Below are positions 25,851 to 34,246 of a stretch of DNA of 59,964 nucleotides, in pieces; the stretch's first letter is position 1; each line of letters opens with the position of its first letter. Both the position numbers and the translations under genes were made by a program. Under the pieces are notes generated by a model. The model had not been told where the DNA came from and did no database searches. It saw only the letters and a list, made by a program, of their open reading frames with translations. Origin of the DNA: Saprospiraceae bacterium (GTDB lineage Bacteria > Bacteroidota > Bacteroidia > Chitinophagales > Saprospiraceae); NCBI GenBank assembly GCA_019694295.1, contig JAIBCG010000009.1, positions 1-59,964 of the forward strand. The letters run 5' to 3'.

Positions 25851-27509
25851 TCATGCCTGAACTTTCGACTTGCCATGCACTTTCGTCCATAGATTGTAAC
25901 CGCCGTTGAGGTTGACTGCCCGAAAACCATGGTTGCGGAGTATGCGATTGGCGAGGTAGCCGCGCAGACCTATCTGGCAGTAAATGACGTAGGTCTTGTC
26001 CTTGTCGAGTGTAGGGAGTGCTTCGCGGAGTTCATCTACATTGAGGTTGATGGCACCTGTAATGTGACCTTCGGCGTATTCGCGTGGTGTGCGGACATCC
26101 AGAATGATGGCATTGTTTTCATTAACGAATCGGTCGAATTCGTCGTAGTTGACCATATCGAGGATGCCGTTCAGGATGTTCTCTGCAGTGTAACCAACGA
26201 TGTTGACCGGATCTTTGGCAGAATTGTAAGGCGGAGCGTAGGTAATCTCGATCTCGGGAAGGTCGAAAATGGTGAGATTGCCCTTGATAGCTGTAGCGAT
26301 GACGTCGATACGCTTGTCAATACCTTTCTCGCCTACTGCCTGAGCGCCGAATATGCGACCCGAATCGTCAAAGATGAGTTTGAGGACAATGTTTTTGGCG
26401 CCCGGATAATAACCGGCATGATGCCCGCGCGTAACGATGGCTGTTTTGTGCGGAATATTGTTTCGCTTCAGGAACTTCTCGCTGAGGCCGGTACATGCAA
26501 CGGTGAGTTCGAAGAATTTGAGTATGGAAGAACCGAGACTGCCAGGATAGGTGTATCGGTTGCCAAGTGAAATATTATCCGCGACCATTCTGCCTTGTCG
26601 GTTGGCCGGCCATGCCAGCGGAATGAGTACTTTGCTGTGGTGGATGTAGTGCTCTACCTCGACCGCATCGCCCACGGCATAGATGTCGGGGTCAGACGTC
26701 TGCATATAGCCGTTGACGAGTATGCCACCTGTAGTACCCGTTTCGAGTCCGGCATCTTTGGCGAGCTTGGTTTCGGGTTTTACGCCGATGGCCAGGATGA
26801 CAGCTTCGGTGTCAATAGATGTGCCGTTGTTAAGGAATACACGGATGGTGTCGCCAAGGTCGGCAAATTTTTCGACACCTGTGTTAAGTAATAATGCCAG
26901 GCCGTGTTGTTCGGCTTTTTCGTGAATGAAGCTGGCGATGTCGAAGTCAACCGGAGCCATGAGTTGGTTGCCAAGTTCTACGAGCGTTACCTGCTTGCCT
27001 GCTTCAAGGAGATTTTCAGCAACTTCAAGACCAATGAAGCCGCCGCCGACCACTACGAAAGATTTGGCAGACCGGGTTTTCGAGACGATTTTGTCCATGT
27101 CAGGAATGTTGCGCAGCGTGTAAATCTTATCGGAGTCGATACCTTCGAATGGCGGGCGAATGGGTTCGGCACCGGGAGACAAGAGAAGTTTGTCGTATGA
27201 TTCGGTGTAAGTGTCGCCGGTGTTCAGATTTTTGATGGAGACAGTCTTAGCATTGCGATCAATAGACAAGACTTCGGTATGGATGCGAACGTCAAGATTG
27301 TATCGTTCTTTAAGGCTTTCGGGTGTCTGTAGCAGTAGTGCGTCGCGTTCGTGGATGACACCACCAATATGGTATGGAAGGCCACAGTTGGCAAAACTGA
27401 TGTAGCTCCCTTTTTCAAAGATGATGACCTCATTTTCTTCGGATAATCTTCTTAATCTTGTGGCTGCAGTCGCACCTCCCGCAACGCCGCCTATAATCAG
27501 TATTTTCAT
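25851..27509 (-). CDS. CoA-disulfide reductase/NADH oxidase-like flavoprotein fused to rhodanese
   Basis: This 552-aa protein combines two parts. Residues 1-445 are a pyridine nucleotide-disulfide reductase with an FAD motif GGVAGGATAATRLRR, the single redox Cys42 in SFANCGLPYHIGG, an NAD motif VVGGGFIGLEVAENL and DIYAVGDAVEV. Residues 455-545 are a rhodanese domain with its active Cys in VIYCQIGLRGYLA. CoADR-RHD enzymes reduce CoA disulfides, persulfides or polysulfides with NAD(P)H. It diverges from the RIC/hemerythrin operon, sharing a 260-bp regulatory region, which links it to thiol and nitrosative stress. Confidence 0.92.
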   Translation of the reverse strand: MKILIIGGVAGGATAATRLRRLSEENEVIIFEKGSYISFANCGLPYHIGGVIHERDALLLQTPESLKERYNLDVRIHTEVLSIDRNAKTVSIKNLNTGDTYTESYDKLLLSPGAEPIRPPFEGIDSDKIYTLRNIPDMDKIVSKTRSAKSFVVVGGGFIGLEVAENLLEAGKQVTLVELGNQLMAPVDFDIASFIHEKAEQHGLALLLNTGVEKFADLGDTIRVFLNNGTSIDTEAVILAIGVKPETKLAKDAGLETGTTGGILVNGYMQTSDPDIYAVGDAVEVEHYIHHSKVLIPLAWPANRQGRMVADNISLGNRYTYPGSLGSSILKFFELTVACTGLSEKFLKRNNIPHKTAIVTRGHHAGYYPGAKNIVLKLIFDDSGRIFGAQAVGEKGIDKRIDVIATAIKGNLTIFDLPEIEITYAPPYNSAKDPVNIVGYTAENILNGILDMVNYDEFDRFVNENNAIILDVRTPREYAEGHITGAINLNVDELREALPTLDKDKTYVIYCQIGLRGYLANRILRNHGFRAVNLNGGYNLWTKVHGKSKVQA

Positions 27510-27579
27510 TGAAATTTATATTTTGATACAAAGATGGTGTAGATTTGATATGCTAATCGGTAACAAAAGTGACATGTAC

Positions 27580-27600
27580 ATCGAAAATACGCGTTTTGAT
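27580..27600. promoter_or_regulatory. Imperfect inverted repeat in the divergent CoADR/RIC control region
   Basis: ATCGAAAA and TTTTGAT are inverted around TACGCG with one mismatch. It lies in the shared 260-bp upstream region. It could be an operator for the minus-strand CoADR gene; nothing identifies the regulator. Confidence 0.3.
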
Positions 27601-27662
27601 ATGGTAAAATTAAAGGATAGTAATAATGAAAGGTTGCTCCCTGACGAAAATCATACGTTTGA

Positions 27663-27676
27663 CTGACGTAATTCAG
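27663..27676. promoter_or_regulatory. Crp/Fnr-type dyad (CTGA-N6-TCAG) of the nitrosative-stress operon
   Basis: CTGACGTAATTCAG has perfect 4-bp outer arms and contains TGA-N6-TCA, the half-site geometry of Crp/Fnr-family operators. Its centre is about 61-62 bp upstream of the start point predicted from the -7 element at 27721, the classical class I activator distance. The -33 region of this promoter is poor, which fits activator dependence. Confidence 0.45.
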
Positions 27677-27720
27677 AACAAAATAAAGTATTTATATACT
27701 TTTATTATAAATTTTATCCG

Positions 27721-27728
27721 TAACTTTG
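27721..27728 (+). promoter_or_regulatory. -7 promoter element of the RIC-hemerythrin-NDH2 operon
   Basis: TAACTTTG matches TAnnTTTG and lies 42 bp upstream of the ATG at 27770. It favours that start over the in-frame start at 27626. Confidence 0.55.
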
Positions 27729-27769
27729 CAGAAGGAAACGACAAACAAAAAACACATCAACTTAAGAAA

Positions 27770-28741
27770 ATGAAAAAAACGGCTGAAAACATACTAGATG
27801 TAACGGTCCTAGAGCCATCGAAGAAGCATCCGACGATATTTGCTTGGTTTGATGAGCTGGCCGGCGGTGAATGCTTCATCATTCATAACGACCACGACCC
27901 CAAGCCGTTATATTACCAGATGTATGGCGAGCGAGGCGGTGTATTCAACTGGGAATACCTTGAGCAGGGTCCCAAATGGTGGAAAGTGCGCATCACAAAA
28001 CGAAGGCACGACGAAACTCAGCAGACAATAGGGCAGATGGTAGCACAAGATGCCAGAAAAGCAGAAATATTCCGGAAGTACAATATAGCTTATGGTTCGG
28101 ATGGAAAAAAGATACTGAATGAGGCAGCAAAAGAGCGAGGGCTTGACGTGACCAAGATAGAACAAGAACTACAGCAGCTTGACAGATCAAAATACGCTGA
28201 AGCTGCAAAGTACAACGAACTTGATCTTGATTTCCTGATTGACTACATCATCCAGACACACCATGGCCATGTAAGAAGACAGATACCCACCATAAGGGAA
28301 TATGCCAGTAAAGTGATGGTCAAACATGCTGCCGGGCATCCTGAGCTGAATAAAATCTACAAGCTGGTAGAAGAATTGTACACCGAGATATCTACTAACA
28401 TTCAGAAGGAAGAATTGATCTTGTTCCCTTACATCAAAGAGATGGTAGCAGCAGCAAGGAACAACATCCCATTTGCCCAAAGTCCGTTTGGGTCGGTACA
28501 GCAGCCGGTAAACATGATGGAGATGGAACACGAAGCAGCGTGCAGCCTTCTGAAAGAAATACGGCGGCTGAGCCTCAACTACACTCTGCCGGAAGATTCA
28601 TGCGAGAGCTACCATCACCTGTATGATTTGCTCGATGGATTTGAGCACGATCTGCAGCAACACACCCACCTCGAGAACAACATTTTGTTCCCTAAAACTG
28701 TTAAAATAGAGAAACAACTCACCTCAAAACAAGCAGTATAA
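27770..28741 (+). CDS. ric: RIC/ScdA-type di-iron Fe-S cluster repair protein with N-terminal DUF2249
   Basis: This 323-aa protein starts MKKTAENILDVTVLEP. Residues 1-75 form a DUF2249 domain (TIFAWFDELAGGECFIIHND, GPKWWKVRI). Residues 85-135 form a ScdA_N/DUF542 domain, but the usual Cys pair is missing: the expected FCCGG is AYGSDG here. Residues 150-320 form a hemerythrin domain with His/Glu ligands in THHGHVRRQ, KEELILFPY, MEMEHEAA and QHTHLENNILFP. YtfE/RIC proteins repair Fe-S clusters damaged by NO or oxidants and interact with NO. It is the first gene of a tight operon with a cupin, a second hemerythrin and NDH-2. Confidence 0.85.
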   Translation: MKKTAENILDVTVLEPSKKHPTIFAWFDELAGGECFIIHNDHDPKPLYYQMYGERGGVFNWEYLEQGPKWWKVRITKRRHDETQQTIGQMVAQDARKAEIFRKYNIAYGSDGKKILNEAAKERGLDVTKIEQELQQLDRSKYAEAAKYNELDLDFLIDYIIQTHHGHVRRQIPTIREYASKVMVKHAAGHPELNKIYKLVEELYTEISTNIQKEELILFPYIKEMVAAARNNIPFAQSPFGSVQQPVNMMEMEHEAACSLLKEIRRLSLNYTLPEDSCESYHHLYDLLDGFEHDLQQHTHLENNILFPKTVKIEKQLTSKQAV

Positions 28742-28743
28742 TC

Positions 28744-29076
28744 ATGAATCAGGAAGAATTAAAAGTGGAGCACAGCAAAATGGAATGGCACGAAGGCAGT
28801 GTAAAGGGTTTTGCCGGAAAACAGCTTATTGAACAGCCGAATGGTGGCCTGAAACTGGTAAAAGTACAAGCTCATTGTTCTTACCCTACCCATCTGCATC
28901 CTGACAAAGACGAATATGCGTATGTATTGAAAGGCCATGTAGCATTCGAGATTGGCGATCAAGTTTTTAACTGCACCGAAAGCGATTTCTGTATTTTCCC
29001 GGCAAAAACCAAACACGCAATACACAACCACACGACAGAAGAGGTGATACTGATGGTAGGCGCCATCAGGAAATAA
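28744..29076 (+). CDS. Small single-domain cupin protein
   Basis: This 110-aa protein has the conserved barrel motifs YPTHLHPDKDEYAYVLKG (metal His/Glu ligands) and a second motif FPAKTKHAIHNHT. Such cupins bind a metal and may act as sensors or oxygenases; the ligand is unknown. It starts 2 bp after the RIC gene stop and is followed 29 bp later by another hemerythrin gene. Confidence 0.82.
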   Translation: MNQEELKVEHSKMEWHEGSVKGFAGKQLIEQPNGGLKLVKVQAHCSYPTHLHPDKDEYAYVLKGHVAFEIGDQVFNCTESDFCIFPAKTKHAIHNHTTEEVILMVGAIRK

Positions 29077-29105
29077 ACGATTAACACATCTTGTCAAAAT
29101 ACTGT

Positions 29106-29639
29106 ATGATGGAAAATGAAAAACAAACCCATAAAGCAGAAGAAGCCGCTAAAAAGAATCCGAAACCTTTAAAAAGGAATCCGGCAATTGTCAATTTTTC
29201 GCGCGAGCACCACTATGGCCTGCTGTTGTGCTGGAAGATAAGGCAGGGCTTGAAGAACGGAGTGGAACCTCAAAGAATGGCAGCCTACGCTGATTTTTTC
29301 TTTGAAAACGACCTCAAACAGCATTTCATGCAAGAAGAAAAGCATTTGTTCACAGCCTTATTACCCGATCATCCTTTCAGGATAAAAGCGGAATCGGACC
29401 ACCGAATCATTCGCGAGAAAATGCAGATAGCAGCAAAAGGGAAAGTTGATGCCGTATTCCTGTCGGATCTGGCAGATACACTTGAGGGACACATTCGATT
29501 CGAGGAACGCATAATGTTCAATTTCATCCAACAGCAGTTGTCGGATGTACAGTTGGCAAAAATTGCCGAAATACATAAGGAAAAACCCACAGATCTGGAT
29601 ACCGGCTGGCAGGATCATTTCTGGGAAATAAAAAAATAA
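29106..29639 (+). CDS. Hemerythrin-like (HHE) di-iron protein
   Basis: The 177-aa form starts MMENEKQTHKAEEA at the ATG at 29106; an upstream TTG is possible but less likely. Ligand motifs are NFSREHHYGLLL, MQEEKHLFTALLP, ESDHRIIREKM and EGHIRFEERIMF, spaced as in HHE domains. These proteins bind oxygen or NO at a di-iron site. The stop is 4 bp before the NDH-2 start, so co-translation is likely. The role is inferred from its neighbours. Confidence 0.85.
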   Translation: MMENEKQTHKAEEAAKKNPKPLKRNPAIVNFSREHHYGLLLCWKIRQGLKNGVEPQRMAAYADFFFENDLKQHFMQEEKHLFTALLPDHPFRIKAESDHRIIREKMQIAAKGKVDAVFLSDLADTLEGHIRFEERIMFNFIQQQLSDVQLAKIAEIHKEKPTDLDTGWQDHFWEIKK

Positions 29640-29643
29640 CATC

Positions 29644-30963
29644 ATGGACTTACCCATTCTCAAACAAGGACAAAAGAGAGTTGTCATCATAGGTGCCGGA
29701 TTTGGAGGTATTCGACTGGCGCAGCGGCTCTCCCCGAAATTATTTCAGGTCATACTGATAGACAGGAATAATTATCACCAGTTTCAGCCATTGCTTTACC
29801 AGGTAGCCACAAGTGGCCTTGAGCCGAGTAGTATCAGTTTTCCGTTAAGGAAAATATTTCAAGACAACAAAAATGTATTTATCCGCATAGCGGAAGCACA
29901 AAAAATAGACCGAGAAAGCCAACTCGTACACACCAGCATAGGTGACATACCCTATGATTATCTGGTGCTTGCTCAGGGAGCCACCACTAACTACTTCAAC
30001 AATATGCGCATACAGGAGCATGCTTACCCAATGAAGTCGGTGTCAGAATCTCTATTACTCAGAAATACACTACTACAGAACTACGAGAAATCGCTCATTG
30101 CCCAAACAAATGAAGAAAAAGAAGCCTTACTCAATGTAGTAATAGTAGGTGGCGGACCAACCGGAGTGGAGCTGGCAGGTGCCATTGCCGAGATGAAAAA
30201 GAATATTCTGCCCAAAGATTATTCGGAAATCAACTTCAAGCAAATGAAGATATGCCTGATAGAAGCTTCACCAAGGCTGCTTGGCGCATTGAGTGAAAAA
30301 TCGGCTGAGCGTGTGAGAAATTACCTGACCAAGCTGGATGTAGAAGTACTGACGGATACATCGGTAATTGATTATGACGGAACGACCGTTGTACTGAACA
30401 ATGGCGACAAGTTGGTATCAAACTGTCTTATATGGGCAGCAGGTGTAAAAGGTTTTTCATTTGAAGGTATGCCCGAACAAGTACAGGCACCCAACGGAAG
30501 GTTGAAGGTAAATGGATTTAACCAGCTTGAAGGAAACGAAAATATTTTTGTGATAGGTGATGCAGCCATCATGTCATCACCTTCATTGCCGAAGGGACAT
30601 CCTCAGGTGGCGCCTGTGGCCATACAGCAAGCGACCTTACTTGCCAAAAACCTGGAATGTATAGTCAAGTCACAGCCTATGGAATCATTCGAGTACCATG
30701 ACAAGGGAAGTATGGCTACTGTTGGAAGGAATAAGGCAGTAGCAGAAATAGGCAAGATAAGGCTTACCGGATTCTTCGCCTGGCTTACCTGGATGGCCGT
30801 TCACTTGATGTCGATTATTGGTGTCAAGAATAGGTTGGTCGTGCTGCTCAACTGGATGTGGCAATATTTTACATACGACCAGTCGCTGAGATTAATCATC
30901 AAGGCAGAAGAAAAGAAGATTGCGGGCAACACCAGCAAAAACACTGCCGGAATGCCGGTATGA
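29644..30963 (+). CDS. ndh: Type II NADH dehydrogenase (NDH-2)
   Basis: This 439-aa protein has the FAD motif VVIIGAGFGGIRLAQRL, HQFQPLLYQVATSGLEP, an NAD-binding VVIVGGGPTGVELAGAI, and the quinone-site and FAD C-terminal motif FVIGDAA...PQVAPVAIQQ. A C-terminal amphipathic membrane-binding segment starts near residue 370 (FFAWLTWMAVHLMSIIG). NDH-2 oxidises NADH and reduces quinone without pumping protons. Its place within a di-iron/NO-type operon suggests that it keeps electrons flowing when Fe-S-rich complex I is damaged. Confidence 0.93.
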   Translation: MDLPILKQGQKRVVIIGAGFGGIRLAQRLSPKLFQVILIDRNNYHQFQPLLYQVATSGLEPSSISFPLRKIFQDNKNVFIRIAEAQKIDRESQLVHTSIGDIPYDYLVLAQGATTNYFNNMRIQEHAYPMKSVSESLLLRNTLLQNYEKSLIAQTNEEKEALLNVVIVGGGPTGVELAGAIAEMKKNILPKDYSEINFKQMKICLIEASPRLLGALSEKSAERVRNYLTKLDVEVLTDTSVIDYDGTTVVLNNGDKLVSNCLIWAAGVKGFSFEGMPEQVQAPNGRLKVNGFNQLEGNENIFVIGDAAIMSSPSLPKGHPQVAPVAIQQATLLAKNLECIVKSQPMESFEYHDKGSMATVGRNKAVAEIGKIRLTGFFAWLTWMAVHLMSIIGVKNRLVVLLNWMWQYFTYDQSLRLIIKAEEKKIAGNTSKNTAGMPV

Positions 30964-31011
30964 TGTAGGAAATCTAAGGGCAATTTATTCAACAAAATCG
31001 AACAGAAGTTA

Positions 31012-31818
31012 ATGATTATCAACAGTAATACTAGAATTGCAGCCATTCTGAAAGAAAACCCGGAGGCTTTGGAAGCCATCGTAAGTATCTCGCCAAGGTT
31101 TACTAAACTGAGAAACCCGTTTTTGCGCAAGTTGATGGCATCGCGTACATCTATCAGTATGGCGAGCAAGGTAGGTGGCTGTAGCGTACATGATTTTTTC
31201 GAAAAATTAAAACCACTTGGCTTTACAGTTGATGATACAGCAGACGCATCAGATGAAGTAAAGCAGGAAGCAATTCCGGATTTTTTGCGAAAGGTGGCAA
31301 AGTCTGACATCATTGACCTCGACGTGCGCGCCATGCTTGAGGCAGGCAATGACCCATTCAACCTCATCCGTGAAAAGCTCAATACACTGGGCAAAGGGCA
31401 GGTACTGAAGATTATCAACACATTTGAGCCGACACCACTCATCCACCTTATGTCGAAGCAGGGTTTTGAGTCATATACCGAAGTATATGATAAGGATGAG
31501 ATATTTACGTATTTTTACCGCGGGGATGAAATCCGGAACTTTGATCCAGAAATAAAAAAACAAAATGACGACTGGGATTCAGTTTTACTTAAATTTGAAG
31601 GAAAATTAGTAACAACTGATGTTCGCCAACTCGAAATGCCTATGCCTATGCTGACCATTCTTGAACTCCTTGAAAATCTGCCCGAAGACAATGCGCTGTA
31701 TGTTTACCACAAGAGGATACCGGTTTTTTTGCTTCCCGAACTTGCAGACAGGAAGCTTGACTACAGAATAAAGGAAATAAGCGACGGAGAAGTTCATCTT
31801 TTAATATTCAAGCCTTAA
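31012..31818 (+). CDS. DUF1858-DUF2249 protein of the nitrosative-stress operon
   Basis: This 268-aa protein has residues 1-75 as a DUF1858-like helical domain (RIAAILKENPEALEAIV, ending GGCSVHDFFEKL). Residues 100-165 are a DUF2249 domain (LDVRAMLEAGNDPFNLI, ILKIINTFEPTPLIHL-like). Residues 180-265 form a second DUF2249-like alpha/beta unit. DUF2249 is frequently fused to or beside hemerythrins and denitrification genes; its role is unknown. It ends 1 bp before the next start. Confidence 0.78.
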   Translation: MIINSNTRIAAILKENPEALEAIVSISPRFTKLRNPFLRKLMASRTSISMASKVGGCSVHDFFEKLKPLGFTVDDTADASDEVKQEAIPDFLRKVAKSDIIDLDVRAMLEAGNDPFNLIREKLNTLGKGQVLKIINTFEPTPLIHLMSKQGFESYTEVYDKDEIFTYFYRGDEIRNFDPEIKKQNDDWDSVLLKFEGKLVTTDVRQLEMPMPMLTILELLENLPEDNALYVYHKRIPVFLLPELADRKLDYRIKEISDGEVHLLIFKP

Positions 31819-31819
31819 T

Positions 31820-33118
31820 ATGTTCCCGATAGCGAGTACAGATGCCATAAAGACCACATCATATAAGATAGTACTACCGTTTTACATCTATGCTGCGGTC
31901 TGGTTTTTGATAGCTGCTGTTATGATGTTTGTCAGGGCAGAGGCTTTTATGAATCATTTTTTTCATCCTCATCTGCTTGCCATCACCCACATCATGGCAC
32001 TTGGCTGGGCTACAATGGTCATACTGGGCGCTGCGCACCAACTGGTACCCGTACTGATAGAAGGTAAACTACACAGTGACAGACTGGCTTATGCCACATT
32101 TATACTTGCTGCCCTTGGCATTCCCTTATTGGTATATGGTTTTTATCACTTTGAGATGCATGCACCTGCAAAATGGGGCGGAAGATTTGTGATATTGGCC
32201 GTATTGTGCTTTTTGATAAATATTTACAAGAGTATGGCGAAAAGTAAGTCAGAGAACGTACATGCTGTCTTTGTATTTACGGCTATCCTTTGGCTTTTCG
32301 CTACGGTGGCCTTTGGCCTGGCCCTGGTTTATAATTTTACATACACGATGTTTCCGCACGATTACCTGCACTATCTGCCACTACATGCACATACAGGCAT
32401 TATAGGCTGGTTTTTGCTGCTGGTAATAGGCGTAGGTTCGCGGTTGATACCTATGTTCATGATATCGAAATATACCAACCCGAAGCTGTTGTGGATTATT
32501 TATTTACTGATAAACGGGGCACTTGTCATTTATCTGATCATATTTTATTTCTTCAATAAGCCGGGCATTACCATGGTACCATCGCTTTTGATCATGTTGG
32601 CCGTGGTATTGTTCATCAAATACTGTTACCATGCGTACAAGGAAAGACTCAGAAAGACCGTTGATGAGCAGATAAAGATATCTTTGTTGTCAGTAGCCAT
32701 GTTGCTCATACCTATGATTATGCTGGTGATACTCATAGGTGTATTCATGACTTCTGCCTCTGAGAAAGAAAAGCTAAGTCTGGTTATCTGCTATGGTTTT
32801 GTCATATTTTTTGGTTGGCTCACAGCTATTATTCTTGGTATGACTTTCAAGACATTGCCTTTTATAGTTTGGAACAAGGTCTATCATCTTCAATCTGCTA
32901 AAGGCAGAACACCTAACCCGAAAGACCTCTTCAGTGATGTGATTTTTAGAATCATGAGTATATCATATCTGGCAGGTTTCGTAATATTTGGGTCAGGCAT
33001 ATTGAGCGAAAAATCAATTTTGTTACAATCAGGCGCAACGCTTTTGATAGTTGCAGCGTTTTTTTATAATTGGAATGTAGTGAAAGTAATAACACACAAA
33101 GCTTCAATACCATCCTGA
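31820..33118 (+). CDS. Multi-pass heme-copper-oxidase-like/NnrS-like membrane protein
   Basis: This 432-aa protein has about 12 predicted transmembrane helices and conserved His clusters in helices: HPHLLAITHIMALGW, GAAHQLVPVL, PLHAHTGIIGW. These resemble the first half of heme-copper oxidase/NOR subunit I and NnrS-like proteins, but no HH pair for CuB or complete binuclear site can be assigned. Proteins with this pattern occur near hemerythrin and NO genes. I infer a heme-binding membrane protein in NO tolerance. The start follows the preceding stop by 1 bp. Confidence 0.6.
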   Translation: MFPIASTDAIKTTSYKIVLPFYIYAAVWFLIAAVMMFVRAEAFMNHFFHPHLLAITHIMALGWATMVILGAAHQLVPVLIEGKLHSDRLAYATFILAALGIPLLVYGFYHFEMHAPAKWGGRFVILAVLCFLINIYKSMAKSKSENVHAVFVFTAILWLFATVAFGLALVYNFTYTMFPHDYLHYLPLHAHTGIIGWFLLLVIGVGSRLIPMFMISKYTNPKLLWIIYLLINGALVIYLIIFYFFNKPGITMVPSLLIMLAVVLFIKYCYHAYKERLRKTVDEQIKISLLSVAMLLIPMIMLVILIGVFMTSASEKEKLSLVICYGFVIFFGWLTAIILGMTFKTLPFIVWNKVYHLQSAKGRTPNPKDLFSDVIFRIMSISYLAGFVIFGSGILSEKSILLQSGATLLIVAAFFYNWNVVKVITHKASIPS

Positions 33119-33184
33119 CACAAACAAAAAAGCACAGGATGAGTAAGCGGCACAAAATATTGTTTAACCATCAATCTGAAATAT

Positions 33185-33616
33185 ATGTTAAGTCTAAGTT
33201 GTAAAGCAGCTATCAAATCGGTCATCTACCTTGGTTCGATATCGGACACGGCCCGTAATGCAGGTATCAAGGAAATCGCTTCGTATATCAACGAAAATGA
33301 ACACACCGTGGGCAAGCTCCTTCAAAAACTCGTTAAAGGCCACGTCATACACAGCATCAAAGGACCCAACGGAGGATTCTTCATGACGCCAGAACAAAAA
33401 AACCAACCCATCATCAATATTATTCAAACAATTGATGGCAAGGAGGTTTTCCACCATTGTGGTCTTGGGCTGAGTAAGTGCAATGCCTCTCATCCTTGCC
33501 CTTTACACAATGATTTTAAACCCATACGCGATAATTTTGAGAGAATGTGTTATGAAAAAAAAATAAACGATCTCTACGAAAACGTCAATAAAGGTCTTGC
33601 CTATCTGATAGGATAA
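33185..33616 (+). CDS. Rrf2-family regulator with three-Cys cluster, NsrR-like
   Basis: This 143-aa protein has an Rrf2 winged helix (KAAIKSVIYLG, IKEIASYINENEHTVGKLLQ, IHSIKGPNGGFFMT). It is followed by Cys-X6-Cys-X5-Cys (CGLGLSKC, NASHPC), the position and near-exact spacing of the Fe-S ligands in NsrR and IscR. NsrR senses NO through the cluster and represses NO-defence genes. It sits at the end of an operon of NO-type proteins, so it probably autoregulates that operon. Which cluster type it holds is not decided by the sequence. Confidence 0.88.
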   Translation: MLSLSCKAAIKSVIYLGSISDTARNAGIKEIASYINENEHTVGKLLQKLVKGHVIHSIKGPNGGFFMTPEQKNQPIINIIQTIDGKEVFHHCGLGLSKCNASHPCPLHNDFKPIRDNFERMCYEKKINDLYENVNKGLAYLIG

Positions 33617-33732
33617 ACATTGGTTGACCAGGCAAAAAATAGAAAAATGATGAAGTAATATATGAGTACAGATAAATAAATTTGGGTAATTCCGATAATA
33701 AGTAATAAATTTAGGTTTCAAAAACAAACACT

Positions 33733-34218
33733 ATGAAAAACCTAAAAATTGAAGTAAAATGGGCTATCATTTTTTCAATGGTAGCGTTATGCTGGATGGT
33801 ATTGGAGAAAGTCAGCGGCCTCCATGGCAAATACATTGATTACCATCTGTACTTGACCAATCTGTTTGCCATACCGGCAATAATTGTGATGGTCAAAGCA
33901 TTAAAAGAGAAAAAAAGCGTGTTTTATAGTGGCAACATGAGCTATAAACAAGGCTTTACCAGCGGTACCATCCTTTCTATATTCATAGCTTTGCTCAGTC
34001 CGCTCACACAGTGGATCACCACCTACATCATCACGCCTGAATTTTTCCCAAATGTTATAAAACGGTCGGTAGAAACCGGGTATTACAAAACTATGGCAGA
34101 AGCTGAAGCGTTTTTCAATTATCAGAATTATGCACAACAAGGTATGATTGGAGCATTGGTAATGGGTATCATCACTACAGCTATAGCTATGCTTTTTCTT
34201 CGTTCAAAAAATATCTGA
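33733..34218 (+). CDS. DUF4199 membrane protein
   Basis: This 161-aa protein has four predicted transmembrane helices. The typical DUF4199 layout is visible: EVKWAIIFSMVALCWMVLE, FAIPAIIVMVKALKEKK, YKQGFTSGTILSIFIALLSP, and a last helix followed by LRSKNI. This Bacteroidota family has no known function. The gene is separated from the Rrf2 gene by 116 bp. Confidence 0.8.
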   Translation: MKNLKIEVKWAIIFSMVALCWMVLEKVSGLHGKYIDYHLYLTNLFAIPAIIVMVKALKEKKSVFYSGNMSYKQGFTSGTILSIFIALLSPLTQWITTYIITPEFFPNVIKRSVETGYYKTMAEAEAFFNYQNYAQQGMIGALVMGIITTAIAMLFLRSKNI

Positions 34219-34246
34219 ACTGTTAACCCATTTAAATAAATATACC

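Noticed and set aside
31820..33118. True nitric oxide reductase or oxidase subunit
   Set aside because: No CuB His-His pair or full ligand set can be assigned, so it is only called heme-copper/NnrS-like.
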